Made by a program: the position numbers and the translations under genes
Shown here: positions 19,559-28,510 of the stretch, in pieces
Layout: each line of letters begins with the position of its first letter
How positions within the stretch are numbered: position 1 is the first letter of the stretch
The notes under the pieces: model-generated
Database searches by the model: none
What the model saw: the letters and a program-made list of their open reading frames with translations, nothing else
Told to the model about the DNA's origin: nothing
Assembly (NCBI RefSeq): GCF_006094695.1
Contig: NZ_CP035103.1
Span: 3,286,001 to 3,350,000 of the forward strand
Length of the DNA: 64,000 bases
Source of the DNA: Kocuria rosea
GTDB taxonomy: Bacteria > Actinomycetota > Actinomycetes > Actinomycetales > Micrococcaceae
Direction of reading: 5' to 3'

Positions 19559-21000
19559 ACCGGGCGATCCGACACACCTGGGTGGCCGGCGTGGCGATCT
19601 TCACCGTGCTGCTCCTCGCGCTGACCTACGTGCAGTTCGTCGCGGCGCGCACCCTCGAGGCGCACCCGTGGAACAACCGCAGCCTCTACGACCAGTTCGG
19701 CGCGGACCGCGGGGCGATCCTCGTGGACGGGGACCCGAAGGCGTCCTCCGTGCCCTCGGAGGACGACTTCGAGTACCAGCGCGTCTACGCGGACCCGCTG
19801 ACGTACGGGCACCTCACGGGCTACTTCTCCCTCGTCTACGGCGCCACCGGGCTCGAGGCGGCCCTCGGCGAGGAGCTCTCCGGCGCCTCCGACGAGCAGT
19901 TCTACGACCGCGTGGTCTCCATGTTCTCCGGGAACCAGCCCACGGGCGCGTCGGTCGAGCTCACCATCGACCCGGTGCTGCAGCAGACCGCGGCCGAGGT
20001 GCTCGAGGGCCGGAAGGGCTCGATCGTGGCCCTCGACCCGGAGACGGGCGCGATCCTCGCCATGGTCTCCACCCCGGGCTACGACCCCAACGAGCTGGCC
20101 TCGCACGACTCGGGCTCCGTGATCGCCGCCGCGGAACGGCTCAACGCGGACCCCGACGCGCCCCTCGTCAACCGGGCCGTCGCCGGTGACCTCTACGCCC
20201 CCGCCTCGACGTTCAAGATCATCGACACCGTGGCTGCCCTCGAGTCCGGGGACTACACCACGGAGACCCTGATCCCGAACCCCCAGGAGCTGCCCCTGCC
20301 CGCCACCGACGTGACCCTGCCCAACTACGTGGGCGGCGGCTGCACCGCCCGTGCGGAGGCGGACCTGGAGTTCGCGCTCGAGCAGTCCTGCAACACGCCG
20401 TTCGCCTCGATCGCCCTGGACCTCGGGGAGGACGCGATCCGGGAGACCGCCCGGAACTTCGGCTACGGGGAGCCCCTCTCCGTGCCGCTCAAGGTGACCC
20501 CGTCGGTGTTCCCCGAGGAGCTCAACGAGGCCCAGCTCGCGCTGTCCTCGATCGGCCAGTACGACGTGCGCACCACGCCCCTGCAGGTGGCCATGATGAG
20601 CGCCACGATCGCCAACAACGGCGTGCAGATGAAGCCCCAGCTCGTGCGCACCGTGCGCTCCGCCGACCTGTCCGTGATCGAGGAGCTCAACCCGGAGCAG
20701 CTGCGCCGTTCCACGAGCGCGGACGTCGCCGGGACCGTCTCGGACCTGATGGTGCAGGTCGTCGAGGACGGCATCGCCCGCGGCGCGGCCGTCCCGGGGG
20801 TCGAGGTGGCCGGGAAGACGGGCACCGCCGAGATCGGCTCGGACGAAGGCCTCAACGACTCCTGGTTCACGGGCTTCGCGCCGGCCGACGACCCCCAGGT
20901 GGCCCTCGCCGTCGTCTTCGAGGACGTGGACGTGGCGACGGGCGCCTCCCTGACCAGTCCCGGTGCCAAGCGACTCTTCGAGGCGGTGTTGAACAAGTGA
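19555..21000 (+). CDS. pbpA: Class B penicillin-binding protein (transpeptidase)
   Basis: This is the cross-linking partner of RodA. The 481-residue protein has one N-terminal membrane span (about 8-28), a PBP-dimer type region, and a transpeptidase domain with the three catalytic motifs: S-T-F-K (Ser218), S-C-N in [12 protein letters not shown], and KTGTAE near residue 423. GTG is the start, overlapping the rodA stop (GTGA) with GGAGGAG upstream, so the pair is translationally coupled. Confidence 0.93.
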   Translation: MNRAIRHTWVAGVAIFTVLLLALTYVQFVAARTLEAHPWNNRSLYDQFGADRGAILVDGDPKASSVPSEDDFEYQRVYADPLTYGHLTGYFSLVYGATGLEAALGEELSGASDEQFYDRVVSMFSGNQPTGASVELTIDPVLQQTAAEVLEGRKGSIVALDPETGAILAMVSTPGYDPNELASHDSGSVIAAAERLNADPDAPLVNRAVAGDLYAPASTFKIIDTVAALESGDYTTETLIPNPQELPLPATDVTLPNYVGGGCTARAEADLEFALEQSCNTPFASIALDLGEDAIRETARNFGYGEPLSVPLKVTPSVFPEELNEAQLALSSIGQYDVRTTPLQVAMMSATIANNGVQMKPQLVRTVRSADLSVIEELNPEQLRRSTSADVAGTVSDLMVQVVEDGIARGAAVPGVEVAGKTGTAEIGSDEGLNDSWFTGFAPADDPQVALAVVFEDVDVATGASLTSPGAKRLFEAVLNK

Positions 21001-22754
21001 GACCATCGTCGAGCACCGTCCTGGGCGGGCGCTACGCACTGACCGATCGGATCGCGATCGGCGGCATGGGCGAGGTGTGGAAGGCCAAGGACCGGGTCTT
21101 GGGCCGGATCGTGGCCGTGAAGATCCTCAAGGAGGAGTACAACGGGGACCCGAACTTCCTGCAGCGCTTCCGCGCCGAGGCCCGGCACACCGCGCTCCTG
21201 AACCACCCCGGGGTGGCCAACGTCTTCGACTACGGCGAGGAGGAGGGCTCCGCCTTCCTCGTGATGGAGCTGGTCCCGGGCGAGCCGCTGTCCAACATCA
21301 TCGAGCGGCAGAAGACGCTCGCCCCCGACACCGTGCTCAACTACATCGGGCAGACCGCACGGGCGCTGGCGGCCGCGCACGCCCAGGGCCTGGTGCACCG
21401 CGACGTGAAGCCCGGCAACCTCATCATCACTCCGGACAACCGGGTGAAAGTCACGGACTTCGGCATCGCCCGTCTCGCGGACCAGGTGCCCCTCACCGCC
21501 ACCGGGCAGGTCATGGGCACCGCCCAGTACCTCGCGCCCGAACAGGCCACGGGTCAGACCGCCACGGGGTCCTCGGACATCTACTCGCTGGGCATCATCG
21601 GCTACGAGTGCCTGGCCGGGCGCCGCCCGTTCACCGGGGAGTCGCAGATCGCGATCGCCCTCGCGCAGGTCAACGACCCGCCGCCGCCGCTGAAGGACAG
21701 CGTGCCCGAGACCGTGCGGGCGCTGCTGATGTCGATGCTGGCGAAGGACCCCAAGGACCGCCCGGCCACGGCGGGCGCCCTGGCCACCGCCGTGGACGCC
21801 ATCCGCCGCGGGGACGAGGACGCGGCGGTCGCGGCCGTCCCCGGGATGCGCCCCTTCCTCGACCTGCCCGACGACGACGCCACCCAGGCGTTCGAGCCCG
21901 TGCGCGACGAGCCGACGCAGGTGCTGGACCGGGACCGCACCGCGGCCGCCGCGGCGACCGGAGCCGCCGCCGCCGGCGGGCCACGGCCCATCACCGCCGA
22001 GCTGGACGTCGTCGACGGCCCGGAGGGCCCCGGGGAGGGCCCCGGGGAGGACCCCGGCACCGGTCCGGCCCGTCCCGAGGAGCGCCGGGAGCGCCGCTCG
22101 GTGTGGGCCTGGCTGCTGCCGGTGCTCCTGGTGCTGCTCCTCGTGGCGGGGCTGCTGTGGTTCTTCCTGCTGCGCGAGCCGGCGCCCGTGAGCCAGGAGC
22201 CCTCCCCCACGGGCACCGTCTCGACCTCGACGGTGCCCGGCGAGCCGACGCCCCCGGCGGCGGAGCAGCCCGGCGCGGACACCGTGGAGGTCCTCGCCGC
22301 CCGCTACGAGGGCCGGCCGGTGGACGAGGTGGTGCAGGAGCTCTCCGACCTGGGCTTCCCCGTGGAGCGGCAGGGCCGCACCGCGGACGAGGAGCAGAAC
22401 ACCGTCCTGTCCCTGAACCCCGTGGGCCAGGTGGCGCGGAGCACCACCATCACGGTGGTCTACTCGACCGGCCCGGACACCGTGGAGCTGCCCTCCGGGA
22501 TGGTCGGCCGCCCGGCCGACCCGCTGATCGACGAGATCCGGCTCCTGGGCGTGAACATCATCCGCTACGACGAGACCACCGAGGACGCCGAGCCCGGGAC
22601 CGTGCTGCGCACCCAGCCCCTGGGCGGGTCCACCGTCCGCCCCGGCGACACCATCGAGATGTGGGTCGCCGCGGCGCCCGAGACCACCACCGCCCCCACC
22701 ACCGGATCGCCCTCGCCCACCGCGACACCGACCGGGCCCGGCCAGGAGGGCTGA
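20997..22754 (+). CDS. pknA: Ser/Thr protein kinase, PknA position, with two PASTA-like domains
   Basis: A 585-residue membrane kinase. The kinase domain (about 10-275) is complete: Gly loop [17 protein letters not shown] lysine, HRDVKPGN catalytic loop, [17 protein letters not shown] disordered juxtamembrane stretch and one span (about 362-384) follow, then two extracellular PASTA-like repeats (about 425-485 and 490-555). Mycobacterial PknA lacks PASTA repeats, so the assignment rests on gene order. The GTG start overlaps the pbpA stop. It probably phosphorylates FHA proteins and division or wall enzymes. Confidence 0.9.
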   Translation: MRPSSSTVLGGRYALTDRIAIGGMGEVWKAKDRVLGRIVAVKILKEEYNGDPNFLQRFRAEARHTALLNHPGVANVFDYGEEEGSAFLVMELVPGEPLSNIIERQKTLAPDTVLNYIGQTARALAAAHAQGLVHRDVKPGNLIITPDNRVKVTDFGIARLADQVPLTATGQVMGTAQYLAPEQATGQTATGSSDIYSLGIIGYECLAGRRPFTGESQIAIALAQVNDPPPPLKDSVPETVRALLMSMLAKDPKDRPATAGALATAVDAIRRGDEDAAVAAVPGMRPFLDLPDDDATQAFEPVRDEPTQVLDRDRTAAAAATGAAAAGGPRPITAELDVVDGPEGPGEGPGEDPGTGPARPEERRERRSVWAWLLPVLLVLLLVAGLLWFFLLREPAPVSQEPSPTGTVSTSTVPGEPTPPAAEQPGADTVEVLAARYEGRPVDEVVQELSDLGFPVERQGRTADEEQNTVLSLNPVGQVARSTTITVVYSTGPDTVELPSGMVGRPADPLIDEIRLLGVNIIRYDETTEDAEPGTVLRTQPLGGSTVRPGDTIEMWVAAAPETTTAPTTGSPSPTATPTGPGQEG

Positions 22755-22757
22755 GCC

Positions 22758-24800
22758 GTGCCGGGCCGGAACCCCGTCCCCTCCCTCATCAACGACCGCT
22801 ACGAGGTGGGCGAGACCATCGGCCGCGGCGGGATGGCCACCGTCCACCTGGGGCGGGACCTGCGGCTGGGCCGGCGGGTGGCCATCAAGGTGCTGCGCCC
22901 CGAACTGGCCCGGGACGGCACCTTCCACGAGCGGTTCAAGCGCGAGGCCCAGTCCGTGGCCGCCCTGAACCACCACTCGATCGTCTCGGTCTACGACACG
23001 GGCGAGATCCTCGCGACGACCGACGAGGGCGTGGACCGGCCGTTCATCGTGATGGAGTACGTGCCCGGCCGGACCCTGCGGGAGCTGATCCACGAGAACG
23101 CCGTGACGCCCCAGGAGGCCGTGGACATCACCCTGGGCATCCTCGACGCCCTGGAGTACAGCCACCGGGCCGGCATCGTCCACCGGGACATCAAGCCCGC
23201 CAACGTGATCGTCACCCCCGAGCGGCAGATCAAGGTCATGGACTTCGGCATCGCCCGGGCCGTGGAGGACACCTCGCCGGCCCTGACCCAGGCCCAGGCC
23301 GTCCTCGGCACCGCGCAGTACCTGTCCCCGGAGCAGGCCCGGGGCGAGTCCGTGGACGCCCGCTCCGACCTCTACTCCGCCGCGTGCGTGCTCTTCGAGA
23401 TGCTCACGGGCCGGGCGCCGTTCGTGGGCGGGTCCTCGGTGGACATCGCCGCCCAGCACGTCCGGGACCATCCCCCCGCGCCCTCCGAGCTGGACCCGCG
23501 GCTCGGCGGGCGCGTCGACGACTTCCTGGCGAAGGCCCTCGCCAAGGACCGCTCCGCCCGCTTCCAGGACGCCGGGCAGATGCGCCGGGCGCTGCGGGAG
23601 CTGCGCCCCGCGGTGCCGGGGGACCTGGAGGCCACCCAGCCCCTGCACGCGGTGCGGCAGCGGGACGAGGACACCAAGACCCTCCCGCCCGTCCCCGTGC
23701 CCGCCGGGGCGGCCGCTCCGCCGACGGCGGCGGGCACGGCGGTCGCCGCGGCGCCGGTGCCGGCGGACGACCCCGGCAGCGGCTCGACCCCTGCGCGGGA
23801 CCGCCGACGGCGACCGCTGCGCGCGGCGCTGATCGGCCTGCTCGCCCTCGCGGTCCTCGCCGTCCTCGGGGTCGTGGCCCTCCAGTGGGTCCAGGACCAG
23901 CGCGGCGGACCCGCGCTCGTCGCCGTCCCCTACGTGGCGGGGATGGACGCGGCGGTGGCCGAGACGGCGCTGCGCAACGCGGAGCTCGTGCCGCAGCGCG
24001 AGGAGGTCTTCGACGACGAGGTGCCCGAGGGCGACGCCGTGGGCACCGATCCCACGGCCGACACACAGGTCGAGGAGGGCTCCGCCGTGGTCCTCGCGGT
24101 CTCGCGGGGGCCCGCCGAGGTGGAGGTCCCCGACGACCTCGCGGGCCGGTCCGAGGAGGACGTGCGGGACGCCCTGGAGGCCGCCGGGCTCGAGGCCGGG
24201 GCGACCCGCACGGCGAACAGCCCGTGGGTGCCCCAGGGGATGCTGGTCGCCACCGACCCGGCCGGCGGGACCACCGTTCCGAGCGGCTCGGAGGTGCAGC
24301 TCGTGCTGTCCACGGGGCGGGTGACCGTGCCGCAGCTCGTGGGCCTGAGCCGGCAGGAGGCGGTCGCGGCCCTCGGCGCGGACGCGGTCCGCCTCTCGTC
24401 CGAGGTCGTCACCACCCCCCGGGCCGGAGTGCCCGCCGGGCAGGTCGTGGACCAGAGCGTCGACGCCGGACAGTCCGCGCCGCAGGGCTCGACGATCACG
24501 CTCACCGTGGCGGTCGCCCCGGAGCCCGAGCCCGCTCCGGAGCCGAGCCCCTCGCCCACCCCGTCCCCCTCCCCGGAGGCGACCGAGGACGAGGAGGAGG
24601 CCGAGGAGACCGCCGCACCGGAGGAGGAGGAGTCCGAGCCCGGCAGCACCCCGGACGACTCCGCCGAGACGTCCCCGGAGGACTCCCCCGAGACCGAGGC
24701 GCGCGACGACGACGAGCAGGACGGGATCCCCCAGCAGGCGGCCGACCGGGCCCGCGAGGCGCTCGAGCAGGGCGCGGACCGAGGGCCCCGGCGCGACTGA
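22758..24800 (+). CDS. pknB: Ser/Thr protein kinase PknB with PASTA domains
   Basis: A 680-residue kinase of the PknB/Stk1 type that senses wall fragments or lipid II through its outer domain. Kinase motifs are IGRGGMATVHLG, VAIKVLRP, VHRDIKPAN, MDFGIARAVED and GTAQYLSPEQARG. One membrane span lies near residues 355-376, followed by three PASTA repeats (roughly 385-585). The last about 90 residues are an unusual Glu/Asp/Pro/Ser tail. The GTG start has AGGAGG 9 nt upstream and lies 3 nt after pknA. Confidence 0.93.
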   Translation: MPGRNPVPSLINDRYEVGETIGRGGMATVHLGRDLRLGRRVAIKVLRPELARDGTFHERFKREAQSVAALNHHSIVSVYDTGEILATTDEGVDRPFIVMEYVPGRTLRELIHENAVTPQEAVDITLGILDALEYSHRAGIVHRDIKPANVIVTPERQIKVMDFGIARAVEDTSPALTQAQAVLGTAQYLSPEQARGESVDARSDLYSAACVLFEMLTGRAPFVGGSSVDIAAQHVRDHPPAPSELDPRLGGRVDDFLAKALAKDRSARFQDAGQMRRALRELRPAVPGDLEATQPLHAVRQRDEDTKTLPPVPVPAGAAAPPTAAGTAVAAAPVPADDPGSGSTPARDRRRRPLRAALIGLLALAVLAVLGVVALQWVQDQRGGPALVAVPYVAGMDAAVAETALRNAELVPQREEVFDDEVPEGDAVGTDPTADTQVEEGSAVVLAVSRGPAEVEVPDDLAGRSEEDVRDALEAAGLEAGATRTANSPWVPQGMLVATDPAGGTTVPSGSEVQLVLSTGRVTVPQLVGLSRQEAVAALGADAVRLSSEVVTTPRAGVPAGQVVDQSVDAGQSAPQGSTITLTVAVAPEPEPAPEPSPSPTPSPSPEATEDEEEAEETAAPEEEESEPGSTPDDSAETSPEDSPETEARDDDEQDGIPQQAADRAREALEQGADRGPRRD

Positions 24801-24822
24801 CGTCCGGGCCGGCGGCCGAGGG

Positions 24823-25461
24823 TCAGACGGCGATCAGCGGGGACAGCGACATGGCGGCCCGCGCCGCGCCCTTGAGCCCTACGAGCTCGAGCCAGTTGCC
24901 GAGCATGAGGTAGCCGCCCTCGGTGAGGACGGACTCCGGGTGGAACTGCAGCCCGTGCAGCGGGGCGCTCTTGTGGCGCAGCCCCATGATCACCCCGTTC
25001 GGGGTGCGGGCGGTGACCTCGAGGACGTCGGGCACGGACTGGTCCACGACGGCGAGCGAGTGGTAGCGGGTCGCGGTGAACGGACTGGGCACGGCGCCGA
25101 AGACGCTCGTGCCGTTGTGCTCCACCCGGGAGGTCTTCCCGTGCATGAGCTCCTCGGCGTGGGTGACGGTTCCCCCGTACGCCTCCGCGAGGGCCTGGTG
25201 GCCGAGGCAGACGCCGAGCAGCGGCTGCCCCGTCCGCTCGGCGTGGCGGATCAGGGCGGTGCACACGCCGGCGTCGGCGGGAGCGCCCGGGCCGGGCGAG
25301 AGGAGGACGCCCTGGTGCTCGTCGGCGAGCGCGCACGCGGCGGTCTCGTCGAGGTCGTCGTTGCGGATGACCGTGGTCTTCGCACCGAGCTGCTCGAGGT
25401 AGCCGACGAGGGTGTAGACGAAGCTGTCGTAGTTGTCCACGACGAGGATCTTGACGGTCAC
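24823..25461 (-). CDS. Anthranilate/aminodeoxychorismate synthase component II (class I glutamine amidotransferase)
   Basis: This 212-residue subunit releases ammonia from glutamine for a chorismate-using partner. The catalytic triad is visible: Cys in LLGVCLGHQALAEAYGG, and His and Glu in LQFHPESVLTEGG. NYDSFVYTL and LLSPGPGAP are further family marks. The same gene sits next to pknB in many actinobacteria and is named trpG or pabA there; without the partner subunit the pathway (tryptophan or folate) cannot be fixed, so no symbol is given. The GTG start has AGGAG 6 nt upstream. It converges with pknB. Confidence 0.88.
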   Translation of the reverse strand: MTVKILVVDNYDSFVYTLVGYLEQLGAKTTVIRNDDLDETAACALADEHQGVLLSPGPGAPADAGVCTALIRHAERTGQPLLGVCLGHQALAEAYGGTVTHAEELMHGKTSRVEHNGTSVFGAVPSPFTATRYHSLAVVDQSVPDVLEVTARTPNGVIMGLRHKSAPLHGLQFHPESVLTEGGYLMLGNWLELVGLKGAARAAMSLSPLIAV

Positions 25462-25603
25462 AGGATCTCCTGGGAGTGGGGTGCCTCTCGGCGCGTGCGC
25501 CCGTCCAGCTTACGCGTCCGCAGGAGGGCGCGCACCGGGCGGCTAGACTGGTGCACCGGACCCCCCGCCGTGAAGACGGCCCGCTTGGTGATCAGGAGGA
25601 TCA

Positions 25604-26005
25604 GTGCCCGAGTCCAAGAACCGCCGCAAGAAGCCGGCCCGCCGTCCGGGCGGCTCCGGACGGTCGACGCCGGCCGCCGCCCCGCCCGTCGACGCGGAGC
25701 TGGCGCGGCTGGCGGCGGAGGGGCTGCCCGGCGGCTCCACCGCGTTCGACCCGGAGGCCGCCGCGAACGCGGTGGCGCAGGAGCTCACCGAGCGCTCCCG
25801 GCACGGCTCCCCGGAGACCCACGCCCCGACGCCCACCTGGTACAAGGCCATCATGCTGGGCCTGCTGGTGGCCGGGCTGCTGTGGCTCATCGTCTACTAC
25901 CTCTTCCAGGGCACCTATCCCGTGCCCGGGATCGGCACGTGGAACATCGGGGTGGGCCTGGCCCTGATGATGGTGGGGCTGATCATGACCACGAAGTGGC
26001 GGTGA
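25604..26005 (+). CDS. crgA: Cell division protein CrgA
   Basis: CrgA is a small membrane protein that interacts with FtsZ and PBPs and helps time septation in actinobacteria. The 133-residue protein starts MPESKNRRKK, as the family does, has a Pro/Ala-rich cytoplasmic region, and then two membrane spans (about 82-104 and 112-130) ending in TTKWR. The N-terminal region is longer than the usual 85-95-residue forms. The GTG start follows AGGAGG. A TAGACT hexamer (25544-25549) may be the -10 element. Confidence 0.92.
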   Translation: MPESKNRRKKPARRPGGSGRSTPAAAPPVDAELARLAAEGLPGGSTAFDPEAAANAVAQELTERSRHGSPETHAPTPTWYKAIMLGLLVAGLLWLIVYYLFQGTYPVPGIGTWNIGVGLALMMVGLIMTTKWR

Positions 26006-26232
26006 CCTCGGTGCCCCCTGCCGGCACCGGCCCCGAGGACCCGCACCAGGACCCGCACGAGGAGTCGCAGGAGCCCTCCCCCAAGCCGCTCGAGGACGAG
26101 ATCGCCGAGTCCCGGCCGAAGGACGGGCGGCGGTTCAACGCCGCCACGTTCGAGGTGCGGCTGCGCCGGTGGGCGCTGCTGCTGCTGGTCGCGGGTCCCG
26201 CGATCTGGTTCCTGGTGCAGCAGCTCCGCTAG
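26002..26232 (+). CDS. Small single-span membrane protein coupled to crgA
   Basis: A 76-residue frame whose GTG overlaps the crgA stop (GTGA). The first about 48 residues are polar (Glu, Asp, Pro, His). A basic stretch, VRLRRW, and one span reaching the C terminus follow (ALLLLVAGPAIWFLVQQLR), giving a tail-anchored topology. It has no recognised family. The overlap suggests coordinate synthesis with CrgA; a division-related role is only inference. The bidirectional terminator follows directly. Confidence 0.6.
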   Translation: MTSVPPAGTGPEDPHQDPHEESQEPSPKPLEDEIAESRPKDGRRFNAATFEVRLRRWALLLLVAGPAIWFLVQQLR

Positions 26233-26258
26233 CCGCACCGGCCCGCGGCACCGGTCAC

Positions 26259-26316
26259 GGCGCGCACGGGAGCGGCCCGCACCCCTGCAGGGGTGCGGGC
26301 CGCTCCCGTGCGCGCC
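26259..26316. terminator. Bidirectional terminator: perfect 58-bp palindrome
   Basis: Every base from 26259 to 26287 pairs with 26316 back to 26288, giving 29-bp arms centred on CTGCAG. It lies between the crgA-coupled gene and the convergent YceI gene. There is no U-tract, which is common for actinobacterial terminators. Confidence 0.85.
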
Positions 26317-26325
26317 CGTCGGGGA

Positions 26326-26922
26326 TCAGGCCTGGGCCGAGGCGGCCTCCTGGCCCTCGACGGTCTCCTCGGGGTCGTTCTGCGGCGCGGTGAACGCCAC
26401 GTCGAGGCTGATGACGACCTTGTCGGAGACGAGGACCCCGCCGGCCTCCATCGCGGCGTTCCAGGTGATGCCGAAGTCCTTGCGGGAGATGGTGGTCTCG
26501 GCGGAGAAGCCGGCGCGGGTCACGCCGAAGGCGTCGACGACCACGCCGCTGAAGTCGGTGGCGAGCTCGACGGTGCGGGTCACGTCCTTGATGGTCAGCT
26601 CACCGGTGATCGTGCCCTCCTCGCCGTCGAAGGCCACGGCGGTCGAGGTGAAGGTCATCGTGGGGTGCTCCTCGACCGCGAAGAAGTCGGCGCTGCGCAC
26701 GTGGGCGTCGCGGTCGGCGTTCTTGGTGTCGATGCTCGCCATCTGGACCGTGGCGTTCAGGGTCGAGCTCTCGACCGGGTCGGTGACCTCGAGCTGCGCG
26801 TCGACCTCGCCGAAGGTGCCGCGCACCTTGGAGATGCCGGCGTGGCGGACGGTGAAGCCGACCTCGGAGTGGGCGGGGTCGAAGGTCCAGGAACCGGGGA
26901 CGAGACCGTTGAGCTGGGACAT
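26326..26922 (-). CDS. YceI-family lipocalin-like protein
   Basis: YceI proteins are beta-barrels that bind isoprenoid or other hydrophobic ligands and are often stress-induced. The 198-residue protein has the family opening WTFDPAHSEVGFTVRH, then ADFFAVEEHPTMTF and DFGITWNAAMEAGGVLVSDKV, followed by an extra Glu/Ala tail. No signal peptide is present, so this is a cytoplasmic form. AAGGAG precedes the ATG at 26922. It has one of the clearest promoters in the window and a likely operator at the transcription start. Confidence 0.9.
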   Translation of the reverse strand: MSQLNGLVPGSWTFDPAHSEVGFTVRHAGISKVRGTFGEVDAQLEVTDPVESSTLNATVQMASIDTKNADRDAHVRSADFFAVEEHPTMTFTSTAVAFDGEEGTITGELTIKDVTRTVELATDFSGVVVDAFGVTRAGFSAETTISRKDFGITWNAAMEAGGVLVSDKVVISLDVAFTAPQNDPEETVEGQEAASAQA

Positions 26923-26956
26923 GGTGTTCTCCTTGGGGATCGGTGGCGAGCAGGTT

Positions 26957-26970
26957 GTTGCTTCGTCAAC
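26957..26970 (-). promoter_or_regulatory. Candidate MarR-type operator of the YceI gene
   Basis: GTTG-N6-CAAC lies where transcription should start; the minus strand reads AGTTGACGAAGCAACAA. TTG...CAA dyads of this sort are typical MarR-family sites. No MarR gene is in the window. Confidence 0.4.
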
Positions 26971-26971
26971 T

Positions 26972-27000
26972 ACTCTAGGAGCACCTTGGTGATGTGTCAA
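26972..27000 (-). promoter_or_regulatory. Promoter of the YceI gene
   Basis: Minus strand TTGACA (26995-27000), a 17-bp spacer, then TAGAGT (26972-26977). The -35 is a perfect consensus, rare for this genome, so basal strength is probably high and the gene is likely held down by a repressor. Confidence 0.75.
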
Positions 27001-27049
27001 CAACAAAGTCCGAAGTTCTTCCGGGACTTCGGGGCCCGTCTCCGGGTGC

Positions 27050-27766
27050 TCAGGCCTCGGGGTCCAGGGCGGAGCGGTCGTTGAGCTCGTGGAACCGGCG
27101 GCGGTGGTAGACGAGGGGGACGCCCGTGCCCTCGTGGCCGAGGACGTCGACCACGGCGGCGTTGAACACGAGGGCGGGCCCGGCCTTGATCCGGGCCAGC
27201 GGGACCGCGCGCAGGACCCGGGCGACGTTGAGCAGCCGGGGCTCCCCCGTCTCCAGGTACTCCCAGGGCATGTCCGCCCCGAAGCGCGGCGCCCCGGAGA
27301 CGGCGAAGGACCGGGCGAGGTCGAGGTTCTCGGCGTCCAGCAGGTGCACCAGGAAGGAGTCGGCCTCGGCCAGCAGCGCGGCCGAGCCCTGACGGGCCTG
27401 CAGGGAGAAGCCGAGGATCGGCGGCACGGCCGACACGGAGGACACCGAGGACGCCGTCAGGCCCACCGGCCCCTCGGGGCCCCGCGCGGTGATGATCGCG
27501 ACCCCCGCGGGGTGGTGGGCGAAGGCCGCCTTGAACGCCTCGCCCACGTGCTCCAGGTCCTGGAGGTGGTCTGCCGGGACCTCGAGGTCGGCGACCGACG
27601 CGGCCGCGCGCTCGGCCGGGGGGCCGGGCCGCGGGACCGCGCTCAGCCGCGGCTCCTCCGCCGTCCGCTCGGGCGTCCGCGCAGGGCTCTGCTCCGGTGC
27701 GCCGCCGGCCGGCGCGTCGTCGCCGTGCCCCCGACGAGGCCGGCGTTCGTGGTGCTGGGCCGCCAT
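27050..27766 (-). CDS. Flavin reductase-like domain protein
   Basis: A 238-residue protein. The first about 70 residues are a charged, disordered extension. The rest is a flavin reductase (PF01613-type) FMN-binding barrel, with FKAAFAHHPAGVAIITARG, GLTASSVSSVSAVPPILGFSL and DSFLVHLL, ending in a YHRRRFHELN strand. Such proteins supply reduced flavin to monooxygenases. ATG at 27766 has GGAAGGA upstream. Another flavin reductase-like gene lies just upstream, but the two are not similar enough to be a recent duplication. Confidence 0.82.
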   Translation of the reverse strand: MAAQHHERRPRRGHGDDAPAGGAPEQSPARTPERTAEEPRLSAVPRPGPPAERAAASVADLEVPADHLQDLEHVGEAFKAAFAHHPAGVAIITARGPEGPVGLTASSVSSVSAVPPILGFSLQARQGSAALLAEADSFLVHLLDAENLDLARSFAVSGAPRFGADMPWEYLETGEPRLLNVARVLRAVPLARIKAGPALVFNAAVVDVLGHEGTGVPLVYHRRRFHELNDRSALDPEA

Positions 27767-27936
27767 GAGTGTCCTTCCGTGGAGAGCCGTGGGAACGGTG
27801 CCGCCGGGCGGCCCCACCGGTCCACGCTACGTCCGGAACCGGAGCGGAAGTCAATCGATTCCGCCGCTGACGGGGCGGGAGAAACCCGACGTCACAGTCT
27901 TGCACGGGGGCCGTCGTCGTGTCCGGCGCCCCCGGG

Positions 27937-28488
27937 TCACCGGGTCAGGCCCCGGTAGCCGCGGGCGTAGTGCACCAGCGGGTCGTCGGCCTGGGCCTCC
28001 GCGACCCCGCGGCCCATCGCGGTCACCTCGCCGACGACGACCCGGTGCGTCGCGGCGGTGTGCACGGCCACGGTGGAGAGCTCGAACCACGCGAGCGCCC
28101 CGTCCAGGACGGGCGCCCCCGAGCGCGGCGCGCGCCGGAAGGGCACGCCGTCCAGCAGGCCCTCGACCGGATTGCCGGGGCTCGCGAGCCAGTTGGCGAT
28201 GCCCTCCTGGTCCCGGCGCAGCACGGAGAGCGTCCACGCGCCGGAGGACTCCACCGCGTCGCAGATCCGCCCCTCCTCGAAGAGGCTCACGAGCATGGTG
28301 GGCGGGTCGTAGGAGACGTCGAGGAACCCGGTCACGGTCGCGGCGACGTCCCGCCGCCGGTGCCGGGCGGCCACGACCGCCACGCCGGAGGCGATGTCCG
28401 CGGCGAGCAGGCGGTAGGCGCCGACGTCCTCGGCGTCCGGCGCCGCCGGGTCGATCAGGTGGGCCGGTGCGGGATCGGGGAGCTCCAT
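27937..28488 (-). CDS. Flavin reductase family protein
   Basis: A 183-residue single-domain flavin reductase of the HpaC/NtaB kind. It has YRLLAADIASGVAVVAA, DVAATVTGFLDVSYDPPTMLVSL and SGAWTLSVLRRDQEGIANWLA, then HRVVVGEVTAMG near the end. It is predicted to reduce FMN or FAD with NAD(P)H for a partner monooxygenase; the LLM protein at 29344 is a possible user, by inference only. It lies 22 nt downstream of alkB and is probably in one transcript with it. Confidence 0.85.
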   Translation of the reverse strand: MELPDPAPAHLIDPAAPDAEDVGAYRLLAADIASGVAVVAARHRRRDVAATVTGFLDVSYDPPTMLVSLFEEGRICDAVESSGAWTLSVLRRDQEGIANWLASPGNPVEGLLDGVPFRRAPRSGAPVLDGALAWFELSTVAVHTAATHRVVVGEVTAMGRGVAEAQADDPLVHYARGYRGLTR

Positions 28489-28510
28489 CCCGCCAGTCTG
28501 GCACGGGGAC

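Noticed and set aside
21077..24913. A 1278-codon frame overlapping pknA and pknB
   Set aside because: It is out of frame with both kinases, begins inside pknA, and has the composition of a shadow frame.
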